Positions 62,885-64,000 of a stretch of 64,000 bases of DNA are shown here, piece by piece. Under the pieces are notes generated by a model. It worked only from the letters and a program-made list of their open reading frames with translations, did no database searches and was not told where the DNA came from. Position 1 is the stretch's first letter. Every line of letters starts with the position of its first letter. The stretch covers positions 434,001 to 498,000 of the forward strand of contig OY723312.1 of NCBI GenBank assembly GCA_963210315.1. Reading direction: 5' to 3'. This DNA comes from Rhynchopus euleeides. Taxonomy: Eukaryota; Euglenozoa; Diplonemea; Diplonemida; Diplonemidae. Made by a program: the position numbers and the translations under genes.

Positions 62885-62993
62885 GGGGGCCTTCGCTACC
62901 AAGTGTGACTGAGTGAGAAAAAGTGAGCCACGGCCCACTTCCCCTCACTGGCTGACGAGCTGTGACGAGCAGTGACTGGTAGCGAGGGCCCCC
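62885..62993. mobile_element. CTTCGC MITE, 109 bp, CGT duplication
   Basis: Ends GGGGGCCTTCGCTACC and GGTAGCGAGGGCCCCC, with the same AAGTGTGACTGAGTGAGAAA interior as 62346-62454. Flanked by CGT (62882-62884 and 62994-62996). Confidence 0.85.
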
Positions 62994-64000
62994 CGTGAGT
63001 GCTCTGCAATTCCCTAATTCACACCATCCGCGCGGCCCAGCGTTATTTTCCCCCTTCAATGAACAACGCACAGCATCTTTTGAATCGAATTTAAAATTCG
63101 AGTTTTCCTTTCTCCCCTCCCTGGAAAAGGACCAATTTTATTTGGCTTGGCTTCCTGTTATTTAGCAGACCCCACTCCCCTCTCTGCCCCATCGCCCCAT
63201 TGCTCCACCCACCCCCACCCCCCACCCCACCAAGGAGAAAGACCGCCCATAACTGTGCGCAGGAGAGCCGATTTTCGCACCACCAACATGACCCTCTTTG
63301 GCAATGGCTGGGGCAGCCAAAACAAGGGGGGGAAGGAGGACAGTGCGCAATACAAGGCTTGTGGTTACTCGACAAACGGGTGGGGGTGGTGGGGGGGTCA
63401 TCGCTCAGAGAGGAAAGAGGCACAGCACCGTTCACTTTTTTGACGACATGTTGCAGTGCAGCATCGCCAGTGCGACCGCCGCGAATCCACGGCGGGCAGA
63501 AGATAAGGAGGGAAGAAAGGGGATGGGTTGGGGTTGGGAAGACGGAAGGGGGGAGGGGGGAGGCGCAGCTTTGGTGGGGGGGGGGGGGTTGCCAGAGGGA
63601 TCGGTTTCTCGGGGGGGACTCTTGGGGGAGGCGCAGCTTTTGTTCGTCAGCAAGGGGTTCCCTTGCCCACCCCACCTCCCCGCAATAAAAAATATGGGAA
63701 CAAAAATTCCGTTTCCGTTTCCTTTATTTTCAATACCCCACCACCACCACCACCCCCCTCCTCCTCCCACCACAACCCCGCCCGAAAGAATCGGGCCACC
63801 TTCCCACCACAGCCTGAGTGATGGGTGGGGTGGAGGGGGGGGGGGGTTGCCAGAGGGATCGGTTTCTCGCGTGTGGCCTCCACGCGATACCAGTGTGTTT
63901 TTTTGTTGTGCGGCCTGTGCGGTTGTCTGCGTCACTTTCGCCGGGTTCGCTAAACCCAAACAACTACACAACGCACAAAAGGGCCAGACGCTTCTTTTCC
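62994..64000. other. Low-complexity end of window, no gene seen
   Basis: G- and C-rich tracts and a short repeated phrase (GGTTGCCAGAGGGATCGG, GAGGCGCAGCTTT) at about 63560-63645 and 63846-63875. Open frames are composition-driven. A gene starting beyond the window cannot be excluded. Confidence 0.35.

Noticed and set aside
63091..63675. Minus-strand 194-codon frame at the window end
   Set aside because: Pro/Ser/Gly low complexity over G/C-rich tracts, no domain, no start context.

Overview
This is a eukaryotic nuclear window: spliceosomal introns (GT...AG), an SMG1-type nonsense-mediated-decay kinase, the ciliary BBSome subunit BBS4, signal-peptide proteins and eukaryotic transposons. It is GC-rich, with many G/C homopolymer runs. 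Every confident host gene (nine, from 7.7 kb to 51.1 kb) lies on the minus strand, and several start codons follow directly on a pyrimidine tract ending in AG. That fits the polycistronic, spliced-leader trans-splicing organisation of Euglenozoa. Cis-introns, SMG1 and a 2A-bearing ingi/L1Tc-like LINE point more to a diplonemid (Diplonema/Paradiplonema-like flagellate) than to a kinetoplastid. The lineage is inference; I saw no spliced-leader RNA, rRNA or tRNA gene.

Layout. 1-5.05 kb: dispersed repeats, decayed minus-strand reading frames and a 51-bp minisatellite (about 22 units) carrying a small inverted-repeat element. 5.05-7.7 kb: repeats only. 7.7-9.8 kb: a three-exon gene for a protein with six copies of an EF..YG..W repeat and a PDZ-like region. 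11.2-19.0 kb: SMG1, one in-frame intron. 20.7-24.6 kb: a large Golgi-type GT4 glycosyltransferase, one intron. 25.9-28.9 kb: a DNA transposon with about 310-bp inverted repeats and a decayed zinc-finger protein. 29.0-31.0 kb: a TrmH/SpoU RNA methyltransferase. 32.0-32.8 kb: an acidic/RGG protein. 33.0-36.0 kb: two TA-flanked inverted-repeat elements end to end, then small elements. 36.9-38.2 kb: a secreted Cys-rich protein. 39.5-42.8 kb: a tandem pair of a 391-bp repeat, one copy interrupted by a hAT-like element (8-bp duplication) and a TA-duplicating element; the other copy is intact and shows both empty sites. 43.3-44.9 kb: BBS4. 45.2-48.0 kb: a 2-kb fold-back element abutting a second TIR element. 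49.5-51.1 kb: a secreted sialidase-fold-like protein. 52.1-53.3 kb: a secreted class I haem peroxidase with a Lys/Tyr/Gly-rich N-terminal tract. 55.7-61.8 kb: a LINE with intact endonuclease, reverse transcriptase and RNase H, inserted in one copy of a repeat whose uninterrupted copy lies nearby. 62-64 kb: two more small elements and low-complexity DNA.

The host genes form no obvious pathway; they look like unrelated neighbours in one transcription unit (RNA surveillance, RNA modification, ciliary trafficking, glycosylation, secreted proteins). The main interest is the transposon archaeology, since several insertions can be proved from empty sites inside the window, and the LINE, which has a 2A-like motif just after a UGA-CGG stop context.
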